A DNA stretch of 64,000 nt from Ensifer sp. LC11 (GCF_001695835.1 NZ_MBSO01000012.1:372001-436000); one strand, 5' to 3'. Shown: positions 43,585-52,003, counted from the first letter of the stretch. Translations and numbers: made by a program. The notes: generated from the letters alone by a model not told the origin.

Positions 43585-44097
43585 TCAGTTCTTCTTGCGG
43601 AAGGAATCGAGCGAGACGACGGAACCGCCGCCGTTCTTCGGCTCGGTCGGCTTGTCTTCCTTGGCGGAGGCCTCGCCATTTTCCTCAGGAACGGGATAGG
43701 CGGTGATTTCAGCCGATTCCGGTTCCTCTTCCTCGCCGGCCGCCACATCGAACTCCAGCTCGAAATTGACCGAGGGATCATAGAAGCCACGGATGGCGTT
43801 AAACGGGATGACCAGCCGTTCCGGCGTGTCAGAGAAGGAAAGGCCGATTTCGAAGCCGCCTTCGGTCACCTTGAGCTCCCAGAACTGGTGCTGGACCACG
43901 ATGGTCATCTGTTCCGGATACTTTGCCTTGAGGTGCTGCGAGATGCGCACGCCAGGCGCGCCGGTGAGAAAGGTGATGAAGAAATGGTGCTCGCCAGGCA
44001 GGTGGCCGGTCGTTGCGACTTCCGTCAGAACCTTGCGGATGACGCTGCGGAGCGCGTCCTGTGCCAGAATGTCGTAGCGGATATGGTCCTGGCCCAT
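43585..44097 (-). CDS. sspB: SspB, ClpXP adaptor (alpha-type)
   Basis: A 170-aa adaptor that hands ssrA-tagged proteins to ClpXP. The folded tag-binding domain (residues 1-115) begins MGQDHIRYDILAQDALRSVI and includes GEHHFFITFLTGAPGVRISQ, QMTIVVQHQFWELKVTEGGF and RLVIPFNAIRGFYDPSVNFE. It is followed by an acidic disordered linker and a short C-terminal motif (GGSVVSLDSFRKKN) that in the family contacts the ClpX N-domain. The start at 44097 is chosen because the upstream extension overlaps the tmRNA gene. It lies about 140 bp downstream of ssrA on the same strand, putting the tag and its adaptor side by side. Confidence 0.94.
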   Translation of the reverse strand: MGQDHIRYDILAQDALRSVIRKVLTEVATTGHLPGEHHFFITFLTGAPGVRISQHLKAKYPEQMTIVVQHQFWELKVTEGGFEIGLSFSDTPERLVIPFNAIRGFYDPSVNFELEFDVAAGEEEEPESAEITAYPVPEENGEASAKEDKPTEPKNGGGSVVSLDSFRKKN

Positions 44098-44239
44098 GAG
44101 CGTCCCGTCTTTCTCGAACTCAATCTTACTTGTCTGCAGCCGGCTATGACATGCTGCCGTCGGCTTTTCATTGCCCGTCTCGATGAGACGAGTCAATTAT
44201 TCAAGCATCTATAGACCATTTCGAAGCGGGGGAGAAGGT

Positions 44240-44557
44240 GAAGGCTTCTGTTGCCAGGTGCCTTCGGACCCCGCCTTACGGTGCTACCCGGAAGGACTTG
44301 ATTTGAAGTGTCGCACCGCGATTAAGCAGCGAGACGTGCTTCAGCATAGTTGTCGTTTGCAACTATAAGTTTAGCCCGATAACGGTGGTACAATGCCGAG
44401 CAAAAAGTCGATCTTTACGCCCTTGTCGATCCTATTTCGCCCCCATCAAAAGCCGATCGCCAAGGATCGGTTTTTGGTGGAGGCGCCGGGTACCGCCCCC
44501 GGGTCCAATGGGTTTATTTCATCGCCCGTTTATTGCCATAGCCGCCCGAAGACGGCA
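44240..44557 (-). ncRNA. ssrA: tmRNA, two-piece permuted form
   Basis: The minus strand encodes the tag ANDNYAEARLAA plus stop at 44360-44322, the rhizobial ssrA proteolysis tag. The coding RNA begins GGGGGCGAAATAGGATCGAC at 44444, the conserved tmRNA 5' end. The acceptor RNA lies upstream and ends CGCCTCC-A-CCA at 44475. GGGGGCG (44444-44438) pairs with CGCCTCC (44485-44479) to form the 7-bp acceptor stem, and CCGGG/CCCGG form the T arm. The intervening spacer 44445-44474 folds as CCGATC/GATCGG and is expected to be removed. The outer ends (about 44557 and 44240) are approximate. Function: trans-translation, rescuing stalled ribosomes with SmpB. Confidence 0.93.
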
Positions 44558-44563
44558 CCGTTC

Positions 44564-44592
44564 ATATAGGTCTTTCCGGCGCTCAAGAAAAG
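44564..44592 (-). promoter_or_regulatory. likely ssrA promoter
   Basis: On the minus strand, CTTTTC (44592-44587), a 17-bp spacer and CTATAT (44569-44564) give a -10 matching the rhizobial preference CTATAT. Transcription from about 44557 would yield an 83-nt acceptor piece, a reasonable size. Confidence 0.5.
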
Positions 44593-44741
44593 GGGGATGT
44601 GTCGGATATATGACTTTGTCCCGGCCTGCCCGGCGCCGAACTGCCTTGACTTGCCCGGCATCCATGAAAAACTCCCGCTGCTCAACGCGGCCGGCGAAAC
44701 CTGGCTGCCGTTTCGAAAAGCAAAAGCAACCTGGAGGCCTC

Positions 44742-45050
44742 ATGACGGACTACCTCGCAGATGTGCAGAAATATGACAATGGCGCCGACGAAGCCGTTGT
44801 GAACAAGATCGTGCGCCACCTCGGCATTGCGCTGCGCAACAAGGATTCCTCACTCGTTTCGGCAACCGATCCGAAGGAGCTTGAGCGCGTCAAGGAGAAA
44901 TGGTGCGAAAAGAAGCTCGGCATCAGTGGCGCGGATGCGGACAAGGCGATCGAGGCTACCGTGAAGGCGATGTCGGCCGACCGCTCCAAATCGCGCGTCA
45001 CCTTCTACTATCTGGTGGCCAAGAACCTCGGAAAACTGCAGACGCTGTAG
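44742..45050 (+). CDS. DUF2853-family protein
   Basis: A 102-aa small helical protein with GGAGG upstream. It begins MTDYLADVQKYDNGADEAVV and contains KIVRHLGIALRNKDSSLVSA and LERVKEKWCEKKLGISGADA, the DUF2853 pattern. Structures exist in the family but no function is known. It sits between ssrA and thyA and is divergent from ssrA. Confidence 0.88.
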   Translation: MTDYLADVQKYDNGADEAVVNKIVRHLGIALRNKDSSLVSATDPKELERVKEKWCEKKLGISGADADKAIEATVKAMSADRSKSRVTFYYLVAKNLGKLQTL

Positions 45051-45209
45051 TTTAGTAAAACAACGCGGTATGCGGGCGAAAAAGCCACAGGCGTCCTGCC
45101 GTATTCCGCTCTTTGGCCGAAATCTCAGGGATAATTCTCCCTTGGTCATTGGTTCGCCGCCGGCTTCGTCCTAAATTTGGGGACGTTTACGAATCGGCGG
45201 CGCCAGACC

Positions 45210-46004
45210 ATGCAGCAATATCTCGACCTTCTCGACCACGTGATGAAGAACGGAAGCGACCGGGGCGACCGGACGGGCACGGGCACGCGCTCGGTCTTCG
45301 GCCATCAGATGCGCTTCGATCTCTCCGAAGGCTTCCCGGTGCTGACGACCAAGAAGCTGCACCTGCGCTCGATTATCCATGAGTTGCTCTGGTTCCTGAA
45401 GGGCGACACCAATATCGCCTATCTCAAGGACAATGGCGTCACCATCTGGGACGAATGGGCCGACGAAAACGGTGACCTCGGCCCGGTCTACGGTTACCAG
45501 TGGCGCTCCTGGCCAGCGCCGGACGGGCGCCACATCGACCAGATCGCCGGCCTCGTCGAAAGCCTGAAAACCAATCCGAACTCGCGCCGCCACATCGTCT
45601 CGGCCTGGAACCCGGCGCTGGTCGACGAGATGGCGCTGCCGCCCTGCCATTGCCTGTTCCAGTTCTACGTCTCCGACGGCAAGCTTTCCTGCCAGCTCTA
45701 TCAGCGCTCGGCCGACATCTTCCTGGGCGTGCCCTTCAACATCGCATCCTATGCGCTATTGACGATGATGGTGGCGCAGGTGACGGGCCTCAGGCCAGGT
45801 GATTTCGTGCACACGCTCGGCGACGCGCATATCTACCACAACCATTTCGAGCAGGCGCGGCTGCAGCTGACCCGCACGCCGAAGGCGCTGCCGCAGATGC
45901 AGATCAATCCTGAGGTGAAGGACCTGTTTTCTTTCCGCTTCGAAGACTTTAGGCTCGTCGGCTACGAAGCCGATTCAAGCATCAAGGCGCCGATCGCCGT
46001 CTGA
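45210..46004 (+). CDS. thyA: thymidylate synthase
   Basis: A 264-aa enzyme, exactly the usual size, converting dUMP to dTMP with 5,10-methylene-THF and releasing dihydrofolate. The nucleophile is C146 in [12 protein letters not shown]. Also visible are [62 protein letters not shown] and [13 protein letters not shown] (here [13 protein letters not shown]). The start at 45210 fits family length; an in-frame ATG at 45177 would add 11 residues. It is upstream of two folA copies, which regenerate THF from its product. Confidence 0.98.
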   Translation: MQQYLDLLDHVMKNGSDRGDRTGTGTRSVFGHQMRFDLSEGFPVLTTKKLHLRSIIHELLWFLKGDTNIAYLKDNGVTIWDEWADENGDLGPVYGYQWRSWPAPDGRHIDQIAGLVESLKTNPNSRRHIVSAWNPALVDEMALPPCHCLFQFYVSDGKLSCQLYQRSADIFLGVPFNIASYALLTMMVAQVTGLRPGDFVHTLGDAHIYHNHFEQARLQLTRTPKALPQMQINPEVKDLFSFRFEDFRLVGYEADSSIKAPIAV

Positions 46005-46177
46005 CGTATGCGGGCATTGCGGGCACGCAAGCCTGCATTCCTGAACTTCGTTTCTTGCGCTTGTGCCGCGCTGTTCTTTGGCGCGGCGCGGCAGGCGCCT
46101 TCGTCGCTTCAAGCCGAGGGGCCGGCGATCCAATGCTCGGGCACGGCGGGGAGGGCTGCCGTCCAAGGGAGGTATCG

Positions 46178-46783
46178 ATGCTCACACTGATCCATGCGCC
46201 GCTGTCGCGTTCGTCGCGCATCGTCTGGCTGCTCGAGGAGCTCGGCGCCGAGTACGAGATCCGCTACGTGTCGATCCGTCGTTGGGATGGCTCGGGCGAG
46301 CCCGACGACAACAATCCGCATCCGCACAAGCAGGTGCCCGCACTCATTCACAACGGGACGGTGATCTGGGAGTCGGCTGCCGTCGTGCAGTATCTCACCG
46401 ACCTTTATCCCGATTGCAGCCTCGGCCGGCCGCCCGGCCACAAGGAGCGCGGCGCCTATCTCTCCTGGCTTGCCTATTATGCAGGCGTGATCGAGCCGAC
46501 AGCGCTCGCCCATATCTCCGGCGCCACCATCAACAATCCGGCGCAGGCCCGGCTCTACGGCGAAATGTGCGCCCATGTGATCGACGTGCTCACCCGGCGA
46601 ACCTATCTGCTTGGCGAAACGATGAGTGCCGCCGACCTGCTTCTGGCAAGCGCGCTGCAATGGATGCGCAAGATCCTGCCGGAGAGCACGGTGGTTGATC
46701 GCTACATCCGGGTGGTGACAGACCGCGCGGCCTACGACCGGGCAAGGGAAATCGACAGCAAACCGCAGGGGTTCCATGACTGA
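46178..46783 (+). CDS. glutathione S-transferase-family protein
   Basis: A 201-aa GST with AAGGGAGG 5 nt upstream. The N-terminal thioredoxin-like domain has the probable catalytic Ser region in LIHAPLSRSSRIVWLLEELG, the cis-Pro in HKQVPALIHNGTVIWESAAV and the glutathione-binding E-S-A. The helical C-terminal domain runs from about residue 85 (ERGAYLSWLAYYAGVIEPTA, LGETMSAADLLLASALQWMR). It overlaps folA copy 1 by 8 bp, so it is probably cotranscribed with the folate genes. The substrate is unknown. Confidence 0.93.
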   Translation: MLTLIHAPLSRSSRIVWLLEELGAEYEIRYVSIRRWDGSGEPDDNNPHPHKQVPALIHNGTVIWESAAVVQYLTDLYPDCSLGRPPGHKERGAYLSWLAYYAGVIEPTALAHISGATINNPAQARLYGEMCAHVIDVLTRRTYLLGETMSAADLLLASALQWMRKILPESTVVDRYIRVVTDRAAYDRAREIDSKPQGFHD

Positions 46784-47312
46784 AAAGAAGAACACCGATC
46801 CGAAGATCTCGATCGTCGTGGCGGTTGCCGCCAACGGCGTCATCGGCCGCGACGGCGATCTGCCCTGGCGGCTTTCGACCGACCTCAAGCGCTTCAAGGC
46901 GCTGACGATCGGCAAGCCTGTCATCATGGGGCGCAAGACCTGGGCCTCGCTCGGCCGGCCGCTGCCCGGCCGCGCCAATATCGTGGTTACCCGCAACGCC
47001 GATTTCGTCGCCGAAGGGGCCAGCGTCGTGCCTTCGCTCGATGCGGCGATCGCCCTTGCGCGCCGTGAAGCACAAGCGGCGGGCGCCGACGAGATCTGTG
47101 TCATCGGCGGTGGCGAGATCTATCGCCAGTCGATCGCGCTTGCCGATATCCTGCATGTAACCGAGGTCCAGGCGGAGGTGGACGGTGATACTCGCTTTCC
47201 GGATATCGACGCGCAAGTCTTCGAGAAGGTGTTCGAGGAAGACCTGCCGCAGGGCGAAAGGGACAGCCACGCCATGCATTTCGTCACCTTCAAGCGGCGT
47301 GCGACAGCCTGA
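46776..47312 (+). CDS. folA: dihydrofolate reductase, copy 1
   Basis: A 178-aa NADPH-dependent enzyme reducing dihydrofolate to tetrahydrofolate; target of trimethoprim. ISIVVAVAANGVIGRDGDLP then WRLSTDLKRFKALTIGKPVI and MGRKTWASLGRPLPGRANIV cover the active-site Asp-equivalent region and cofactor loop, and EICVIGGGEIYRQSIALADI is the second NADPH motif. The ATG overlaps the GST stop by 8 bp. It is followed after 41 bp by a close paralogue, about 89% identical by eye. Confidence 0.96.
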   Translation: MTEKKNTDPKISIVVAVAANGVIGRDGDLPWRLSTDLKRFKALTIGKPVIMGRKTWASLGRPLPGRANIVVTRNADFVAEGASVVPSLDAAIALARREAQAAGADEICVIGGGEIYRQSIALADILHVTEVQAEVDGDTRFPDIDAQVFEKVFEEDLPQGERDSHAMHFVTFKRRATA

Positions 47313-47353
47313 CGCGACGGATCGTCAACTATTTTGCTGACCGTAAGGGCTTC

Positions 47354-47890
47354 ATGACTGAGACGAAGAGCCTCTATCCGAAGGTCTCGATCGTCGTGGC
47401 GGTTGCCGCCAACGGCGTCATCGGCCGCGACGGCGATCTGCCCTGGCGGCTCTCGACCGACCTCAAGCGCGTCAAGGCGCTGACGATCGGCAAGCCTGTC
47501 ATCATGGGGCGCAAGACCTGGGCCTCGCTCGGCCGGCCGCTGCCCGGCCGCGCCAATATCGTCGTGACCCGCAACACCGATTTTGTCGCCGAAGGGGCCA
47601 GCGTCGTGCCTTCCCTCGATGCGGCAATCGCGCTCGCCAACCGCGAAGCGGCGGCGGCAGGCGTGAGCGAAATCTGCGTCATCGGCGGCGGCGAGATCTA
47701 TCGCCAGGCGATCGGGGTGACCGATATCCTGCACGTGACCGAGGTGCAGGCGGAGGTGGATGGCGACACGCGCTTTCCTGATATCGATCCTGATATCTTC
47801 GAGAAGGTGTTCGAGGAAGACCTGCCGCAGGGCGAAAAGGATAGCCACGCCATGCATTTCGTCACCTTTAAGCGGCGTGCGACAGCCTGA
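47354..47890 (+). CDS. folA: dihydrofolate reductase, copy 2
   Basis: A 178-aa paralogue of copy 1 with the same length and all the same motifs (VAANGVIGRDGDLPWRLSTD, MGRKTWASLGRPLPGR, EICVIGGGEIYRQAIG). Differences cluster in the N-terminal six residues, in ALANREAAAAGVSE and in RQAIGVTDI. None removes a recognised catalytic or cofactor residue, so both copies look functional. It has only a weak ribosome-binding site (GTAAGGGCTTC). Directly upstream of the hflK promoter. Confidence 0.95.
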   Translation: MTETKSLYPKVSIVVAVAANGVIGRDGDLPWRLSTDLKRVKALTIGKPVIMGRKTWASLGRPLPGRANIVVTRNTDFVAEGASVVPSLDAAIALANREAAAAGVSEICVIGGGEIYRQAIGVTDILHVTEVQAEVDGDTRFPDIDPDIFEKVFEEDLPQGEKDSHAMHFVTFKRRATA

Positions 47891-47944
47891 CGCGGCGGAT
47901 CGTCAACTATTTTGAACCATTTACGGTGAACTCGGGCGTATCGC

Positions 47945-47974
47945 GTTGAAAGCGGTGCGGGGGATACCTATAAC
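47945..47974 (+). promoter_or_regulatory. heat-shock-like promoter upstream of hflK
   Basis: GTTGAA (47945-47950), 16-bp spacer, CCTATAAC (47967-47974) resembles the rhizobial RpoH pattern CTTGAA-N16-CCTATNT, about 70 bp before the hflK ATG. It would fit heat-shock control of a membrane-protease regulator. Confidence 0.45.
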
Positions 47975-48046
47975 GGTTTCACATCATGAACGACCGTGCG
48001 GTGGCGCGGCCGTTCTGCGTGCGAAGTATTCAACAGAGAGGTTTTG

Positions 48047-49159
48047 ATGCCCTGGAGCAATCAGAATGGCGGCGGCGGCCCATGGGGCGGCGGCGGCGGC
48101 AATCAGGGGGGGCCATGGGGCCAGGGGCCGAACCGGCCGCGTGGCGGCGGTAAGGGTGGCCCGCCGGATCTGGAAGAGATCATTCGTCGTGGCCAGGACC
48201 AGCTTAAGAACGTCGTTCCCGGCGGGTTTAACGGCGGCGTCTTTGCCATTGTCGGTCTGTTGATCGTCGGCTTCGTCCTGATCAACTCGATCTATACGGT
48301 GCAGCCGGACGAGCGCGGCGTCGAAATGCGCTTCGGCAAGCCGAAGGACGAGATTTCGATGCCTGGCCTGCACTATCATTTCTGGCCGTTCGAAACCGTC
48401 GAATTCGTCAAGATCACCGAGCAGCAGCAGAATATCGGCGGCCGCTCCAGCGGCCAGTCGAATTCCGGCCTGATGCTCACCGGCGACCAGAACATCGTCA
48501 ACGTCCAGTTCTCGGTCCTCTATTCGGTCACCGACCCGAAGGCTTACCTCTTCAACGTCGAGAACCCGTCCGACACGCTGCAGCAGGTGGCTGAAAGCGC
48601 GATGCGCGAAGTCGTCGGTCGCCGTCCGGCACAGGACATCTTCCGTGACAATCGTCAGGCGATCGCCGCCGACGTGAAGAGCACGATCCAGGCGACGATG
48701 GACACCTACGGTACCGGCGTCTCCGTCAACACGGTCGCGATCGAGGACGCCGCACCGCCGCGCGAAGTGGCCGATGCGTTCGACGAAGTGCAGCGCGCCG
48801 AACAGGACGAAGACCGTTTCGTCGAGGAAGCCAACCAGTACGCCAACCAGGTGCTCGGTAAGGCCCGTGGTCAGGGTGCGCAGATCCGCGAAGAGGCGGC
48901 CGCCTACAAGGACCGCGTCGTCAAGGAAGCACAGGGTGAAGCGCAGCGCTTCGTCTCCGTCTATGACGAATACTCGAAGGCCCCTGACGTGACCCGCAAG
49001 CGTCTCTACCTCGAAACGATGCAGGGCGTTCTTGGCAAGTCGAAGAAGGTGATCATCGACGAGAAGAACGGCCAGGGCGTTCTGCCCTACCTGCCGCTGA
49101 ATGAAATCGGCCGTCCGACCACGTCGGGTGCCGCCGCAGTGTCGGGAGCAGCACAGTGA
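48047..49159 (+). CDS. hflK: HflK, FtsH protease modulator subunit
   Basis: A 370-aa type II membrane protein. It starts at 48047 behind AGAGAGG with a Gly/Pro/Asn-rich cytoplasmic tail (PWSNQNGGGGPWGGGGGNQG), a TM helix (VFAIVGLLIVGFVLINSIYT, about 65-84), then the SPFH/band 7 domain (VQPDERGVEMRFGKPKDEIS, PGLHYHFWPFETVEFVKIT) and a coiled coil containing DEVQRAEQDEDRFVEEANQY. With HflC it forms the large periplasmic cage around FtsH and tunes membrane-protein degradation. It overlaps hflC by 4 bp. Confidence 0.97.
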   Translation: MPWSNQNGGGGPWGGGGGNQGGPWGQGPNRPRGGGKGGPPDLEEIIRRGQDQLKNVVPGGFNGGVFAIVGLLIVGFVLINSIYTVQPDERGVEMRFGKPKDEISMPGLHYHFWPFETVEFVKITEQQQNIGGRSSGQSNSGLMLTGDQNIVNVQFSVLYSVTDPKAYLFNVENPSDTLQQVAESAMREVVGRRPAQDIFRDNRQAIAADVKSTIQATMDTYGTGVSVNTVAIEDAAPPREVADAFDEVQRAEQDEDRFVEEANQYANQVLGKARGQGAQIREEAAAYKDRVVKEAQGEAQRFVSVYDEYSKAPDVTRKRLYLETMQGVLGKSKKVIIDEKNGQGVLPYLPLNEIGRPTTSGAAAVSGAAQ

Positions 49160-50076
49160 TCAACAACCGTACCTCCGTCATCCTGATCCTGCTCGCGGTT
49201 GTCTTCGTCGGCATCTATTCCTCGGTCTTCGTCGTCAACGAGCGCCAGCAGGCAATCGTCGTGCGCTTCGGTCAGATCAAGGACGTCAAGAGCCAGCCGG
49301 GCCTCTACTTCAAGCTGCCCTTCGCCTTCATGGACGCCGATCGTGTCCAGTACGTCGAAGACCAGGCACTGCGCTTCGATCTCGACAACATCCGTGTCCA
49401 GGTCTCGGGCGGCAAGTTCTACGAAGTCGACGCCTTCGTCGTCTACAAGATCGCCGATCCCCGTCGCTTCCGCGAAACGGTATCGGGCGACCGCGATTCT
49501 GCGGAATCGCGCCTGCGCACCCGTCTCGACGCATCGCTGCGTCGTGTCTACGGTCTTCGTGGCTTCGAGGCAGCGCTCTCCGACGAGCGTGCGTCGATGA
49601 TGCGTGAAGTGCGCGCTGACCTGAAGACCGATGCCGAGTCGCTCGGTCTCAACATCGAGGACGTCCGCATTCGTCGCACCGACCTGACGCAGGAAGTGTC
49701 GCAGCAGACCTACGACCGCATGAAGGCCGAGCGTCTGGCGGAAGCCGAACTGATCCGCGCCCGTGGTAACGAAGAAGGCCAGCGTCGCCGCGCCATCGCC
49801 GACCGTCAGGTCGTCGAGATCGTCGCCGACGCGCAGCGCGATTCGGAAATCCTGCGCGGTGAGGGCGAAGCCGAACGGACGAAGACCTTTGCCGACGCCT
49901 TTGCGCGCGATCCGAAGTTCTTCGAGTTCTATCGGTCGATGACCGCTTACACGCAGTCAATCGGCAGCCCGGACACGACGCTCGTGCTGTCGCCGCATTC
50001 GGAATTCTTCCGTTACTTCAACAACTCGGAAGGCACTGCGCCGGCCGCAGCACCTCAAGCAGCGACCGGAAACTAG
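49156..50076 (+). CDS. hflC: HflC, FtsH protease modulator subunit
   Basis: A 306-aa partner of HflK. The GTG start at 49156 overlaps the hflK TGA stop (GTGA), implying translational coupling. TM anchor SVILILLAVVFVGIYSSVFV at the N-terminus, band 7 domain with VNERQQAIVVRFGQIKDVKS and QPGLYFKLPF, then the coiled-coil segment RMKAERLAEAELIRARGNEE and a C-terminus with FYRSMTAYTQSIGSPDTTLV. Ala/Pro-rich tail. Periplasmic side of the inner membrane, in complex with HflK and FtsH. Confidence 0.97.
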   Translation: MINNRTSVILILLAVVFVGIYSSVFVVNERQQAIVVRFGQIKDVKSQPGLYFKLPFAFMDADRVQYVEDQALRFDLDNIRVQVSGGKFYEVDAFVVYKIADPRRFRETVSGDRDSAESRLRTRLDASLRRVYGLRGFEAALSDERASMMREVRADLKTDAESLGLNIEDVRIRRTDLTQEVSQQTYDRMKAERLAEAELIRARGNEEGQRRRAIADRQVVEIVADAQRDSEILRGEGEAERTKTFADAFARDPKFFEFYRSMTAYTQSIGSPDTTLVLSPHSEFFRYFNNSEGTAPAAAPQAATGN

Positions 50077-50083
50077 GCGGGCG

Positions 50084-50269
50084 ATGTCAGACTTTCTGAC
50101 AGGATTCGCTTTCTTCCTGATCATCGAGGGGCTGGTGTACGCACTGGCCCCTTTGGTTTTGGTGGAAATGGCAAAGCGTTTGCCGTATGTCCCCGAACAT
50201 CAGCTTCGACTGGCGGGGCTCGTTTGCGTTGCTGCCGGGGTCGGACTTGTATGGTTGCTTCGAGGATAA
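50084..50269 (+). CDS. DUF2065-family small membrane protein
   Basis: A 61-aa protein with two TM helices: FLTGFAFFLIIEGLVYALAP and LRLAGLVCVAAGVGLVWLLR, separated by a short basic loop (EMAKRLPYVPEHQ). The DUF2065 family (YjeT in E. coli) is commonly encoded directly after hflC, as here, 7 bp downstream, so a role with the HflKC/FtsH complex is plausible but unproven. Confidence 0.93.
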   Translation: MSDFLTGFAFFLIIEGLVYALAPLVLVEMAKRLPYVPEHQLRLAGLVCVAAGVGLVWLLRG

Positions 50270-50275
50270 TGCGAA

Positions 50276-50662
50276 ATGCCACATAAACTGCTGATCCGGC
50301 TGGTCGATGCCGAATACGCCATCACCCGCCTCAATATCGGTTCCAGCATACCGGAATGGTTGCCGGGACCGGGCTTCTGGACCGTGTCGAGCTCGCGCGA
50401 GGAGATGACGCTGGTCTGCCGCGCCGCCCGCGTGCCGTCCAGCGTCCAAAGCTCGCTCGGCTGGCGCTGCTTCCGCGTCGAGCAACACTTTGCCTTCGAC
50501 GTGCCTGGTGTGCTTGCCTCCGTCCTCCAGCCGCTTTCGGATGCCGGCGTTGGCATCTTCGCCAATTCGACCTTCAGCACCGACTACATCTTCGTTGCCG
50601 GCTCCGATCTCGACAAGGCGGTACGGGCCCTGAAAGAGCACGGGCACGAACTGACCACCTGA
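50276..50662 (+). CDS. ACT-domain protein
   Basis: A 128-aa protein beginning MPHKLLIRLVDAEYAITRLN. It contains paired ACT-like folds: an N-terminal half with WTVSSSREEMTLVCRAARVP and a C-terminal half with VPGVLASVLQPLSDAGVGIF and ANSTFSTDYIFVAGSDLDKA. This is the CASTOR/ACT-type small-molecule-binding module, often an amino acid sensor. There is no enzyme or DNA-binding domain. It starts 6 bp after the DUF2065 stop and is probably the last gene of the hflKC operon. The ligand is unknown. Confidence 0.87.
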   Translation: MPHKLLIRLVDAEYAITRLNIGSSIPEWLPGPGFWTVSSSREEMTLVCRAARVPSSVQSSLGWRCFRVEQHFAFDVPGVLASVLQPLSDAGVGIFANSTFSTDYIFVAGSDLDKAVRALKEHGHELTT

Positions 50663-50722
50663 CCTGCCGCGCTAGGTCTCATCAGGCGCGCAAAGGTCGC
50701 TGCTGCGCTCTGACTTGAGGAA
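50661..50722 (-). repeat. degenerate inverted family B repeat
   Basis: CATCAGGCGCGCAAAGGTCG then CTGCTGCGCTCTGACTTGAG aligns to the reverse complement of the family B copy at 55136 (GCGCAAAGGTCGCTGTAGAA). It fills the gap between the convergent ACT and MgtC-type genes. Confidence 0.55.
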
Positions 50723-50728
50723 GCGCGT

Positions 50729-52003
50729 TCAGGTTGCCGGAACGACGAAACCCAGGGTGAAATGGGCGAGCGCCCCCGCCGCGATTGCAGCGAGCGTCGC
50801 CAAAGCGAGCGTGATCGCGTAGGGTCCTTTCCCGGCGGCGGTGAAGGCCAGCACCACTTTCGTCAATAGATTGACGACCACCGCGATCAGGATCGCGGTG
50901 ACTGCAGTGGTGAGATCGACGGTCGTCCCGGAAAGCCGCGCTGTTGAAAGCGTGATAGCATCGACATCCATCAGACCCGATACCGCGGCGACGACGAAGA
51001 GCATGGTCTGGCCGACCCTGTCGACCAGTACCTTCGACACCAGAATCACGCCACCGAGCAGGCCGCCAAAGCGCAGAACTTCGCTGAGTTCGAACGGATT
51101 TTCGAGTTGAAGATCCGGCGCGCCCTGCTTCTCGCTACGAAAGGCGAGCATGGCACTGGCTGCCAGCATGACCAATATGGCCGGCGTCAATGCAATCCCC
51201 AACGGCATGAGGAGGACGGGTGCGAGGGCGGCCCCGATGACGACGACGCGGATAAGCGACAGGGCTCCGGCGATCGCAGCGCCGGACGCGAGCTGCCGGC
51301 CGCTCTTCGGCGCCTCTGCTGCGAAGCGGCCAAAGGAGAGTGTCAGGGCCGTGGAGGAGGCCAGTCCGCCGGCGGCGCCGGCAAACAGGATGCCGCGGGT
51401 CGGTCCGGCAACCCGTATGGCGACATAACCGACAAAGGAGATGGCGGCGATCGTGATCGTCAGCAGCCACAACTCGAAGGGGTTCAGCACATCCCAGGGA
51501 TCGACGGTCTCATTCGGCAGCAGCGGTAGGGCGACCAGGGTCATGGCGAGGAGAACGAGGGCTGCCCGGATCTCCAGCCAGGTCAATTGCCGCAAGAACC
51601 GGTGGAGTCTACGCTTGGCCGCAAGCACCACCGTTGTCGCTACCCCGCCGGCGGCCGCGATGCGCAAGTCGCCGAGAACCGCCAGCGCACCAAGTGCGAA
51701 GACGACGAAACTCGCGACGACGGTCGTTACACCATAATCATCCTCTTCCTCTGACTCTCGCTGCCTGAAAATGATGAAGGCGGTGCCATAGAGCAATAGC
51801 AGCGCCGCCGGCACGATGGGGCCGGAGAGCGTCTGGAGGTAGCCGGCGAGGCCGCCGAGGAAGCCGGCAAGACCAAACGTGCGAATGCCCGCGGTTCGGC
51901 CACCGGATGGCTGTTCACGCTCTTGCCATCCTCGCTCGCAGCCCACAAGCAGCCCGATGGCGAGGGACACGCCGAGGCGTTGGAAGATTTCGACAAAGTC
52001 CAT
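50729..52003 (-). CDS. MgtC/SapB-family membrane protein with DUF4010 domain
   Basis: A 424-aa protein with about 12 hydrophobic segments. The N-terminal MgtC domain has FQRLGVSLAIGLLVGCERGW and GGRTAGIRTFGLAGFLGGLA, with the conserved Glu-Arg-Gly and Arg-Thr. The C-terminal DUF4010 half includes GLASSTALTLSFGRFAAEAP and SGLMDVDAITLSTARLSGTT. MgtC proteins relate to Mg2+ limitation and virulence; the DUF4010 fusion type is uncharacterised. It lies on the opposite strand, splitting the hflKC operon from degP. No obvious ribosome-binding site at the start. Confidence 0.93.
   Translation of the reverse strand: MDFVEIFQRLGVSLAIGLLVGCERGWQEREQPSGGRTAGIRTFGLAGFLGGLAGYLQTLSGPIVPAALLLLYGTAFIIFRQRESEEEDDYGVTTVVASFVVFALGALAVLGDLRIAAAGGVATTVVLAAKRRLHRFLRQLTWLEIRAALVLLAMTLVALPLLPNETVDPWDVLNPFELWLLTITIAAISFVGYVAIRVAGPTRGILFAGAAGGLASSTALTLSFGRFAAEAPKSGRQLASGAAIAGALSLIRVVVIGAALAPVLLMPLGIALTPAILVMLAASAMLAFRSEKQGAPDLQLENPFELSEVLRFGGLLGGVILVSKVLVDRVGQTMLFVVAAVSGLMDVDAITLSTARLSGTTVDLTTAVTAILIAVVVNLLTKVVLAFTAAGKGPYAITLALATLAAIAAGALAHFTLGFVVPAT

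Larger units (their letters stand above)
46764..47914 (+). repeat. tandem duplication of the folA segment
   Basis: Two direct copies of about 573 bp, with starts offset by 578 bp. Homology runs from just before each ATG (GGGGTTCCATGACTGA versus AGGGCTTCATGACTGA) through the stop into a shared 3' flank (GGATCGTCAACTATTTTG). The products differ at about 19 of 178 positions, spread along the protein with several silent changes, so the duplication is not very recent. Confidence 0.9.

Noticed and set aside
44453-44475. Hairpin CCGATC/GATCGG followed by TTTTT on the plus strand, looking like a Rho-independent terminator of an unknown plus-strand RNA
   Set aside because: It lies exactly in the spacer between the acceptor and coding parts of the minus-strand permuted tmRNA and is better explained as that processed loop.
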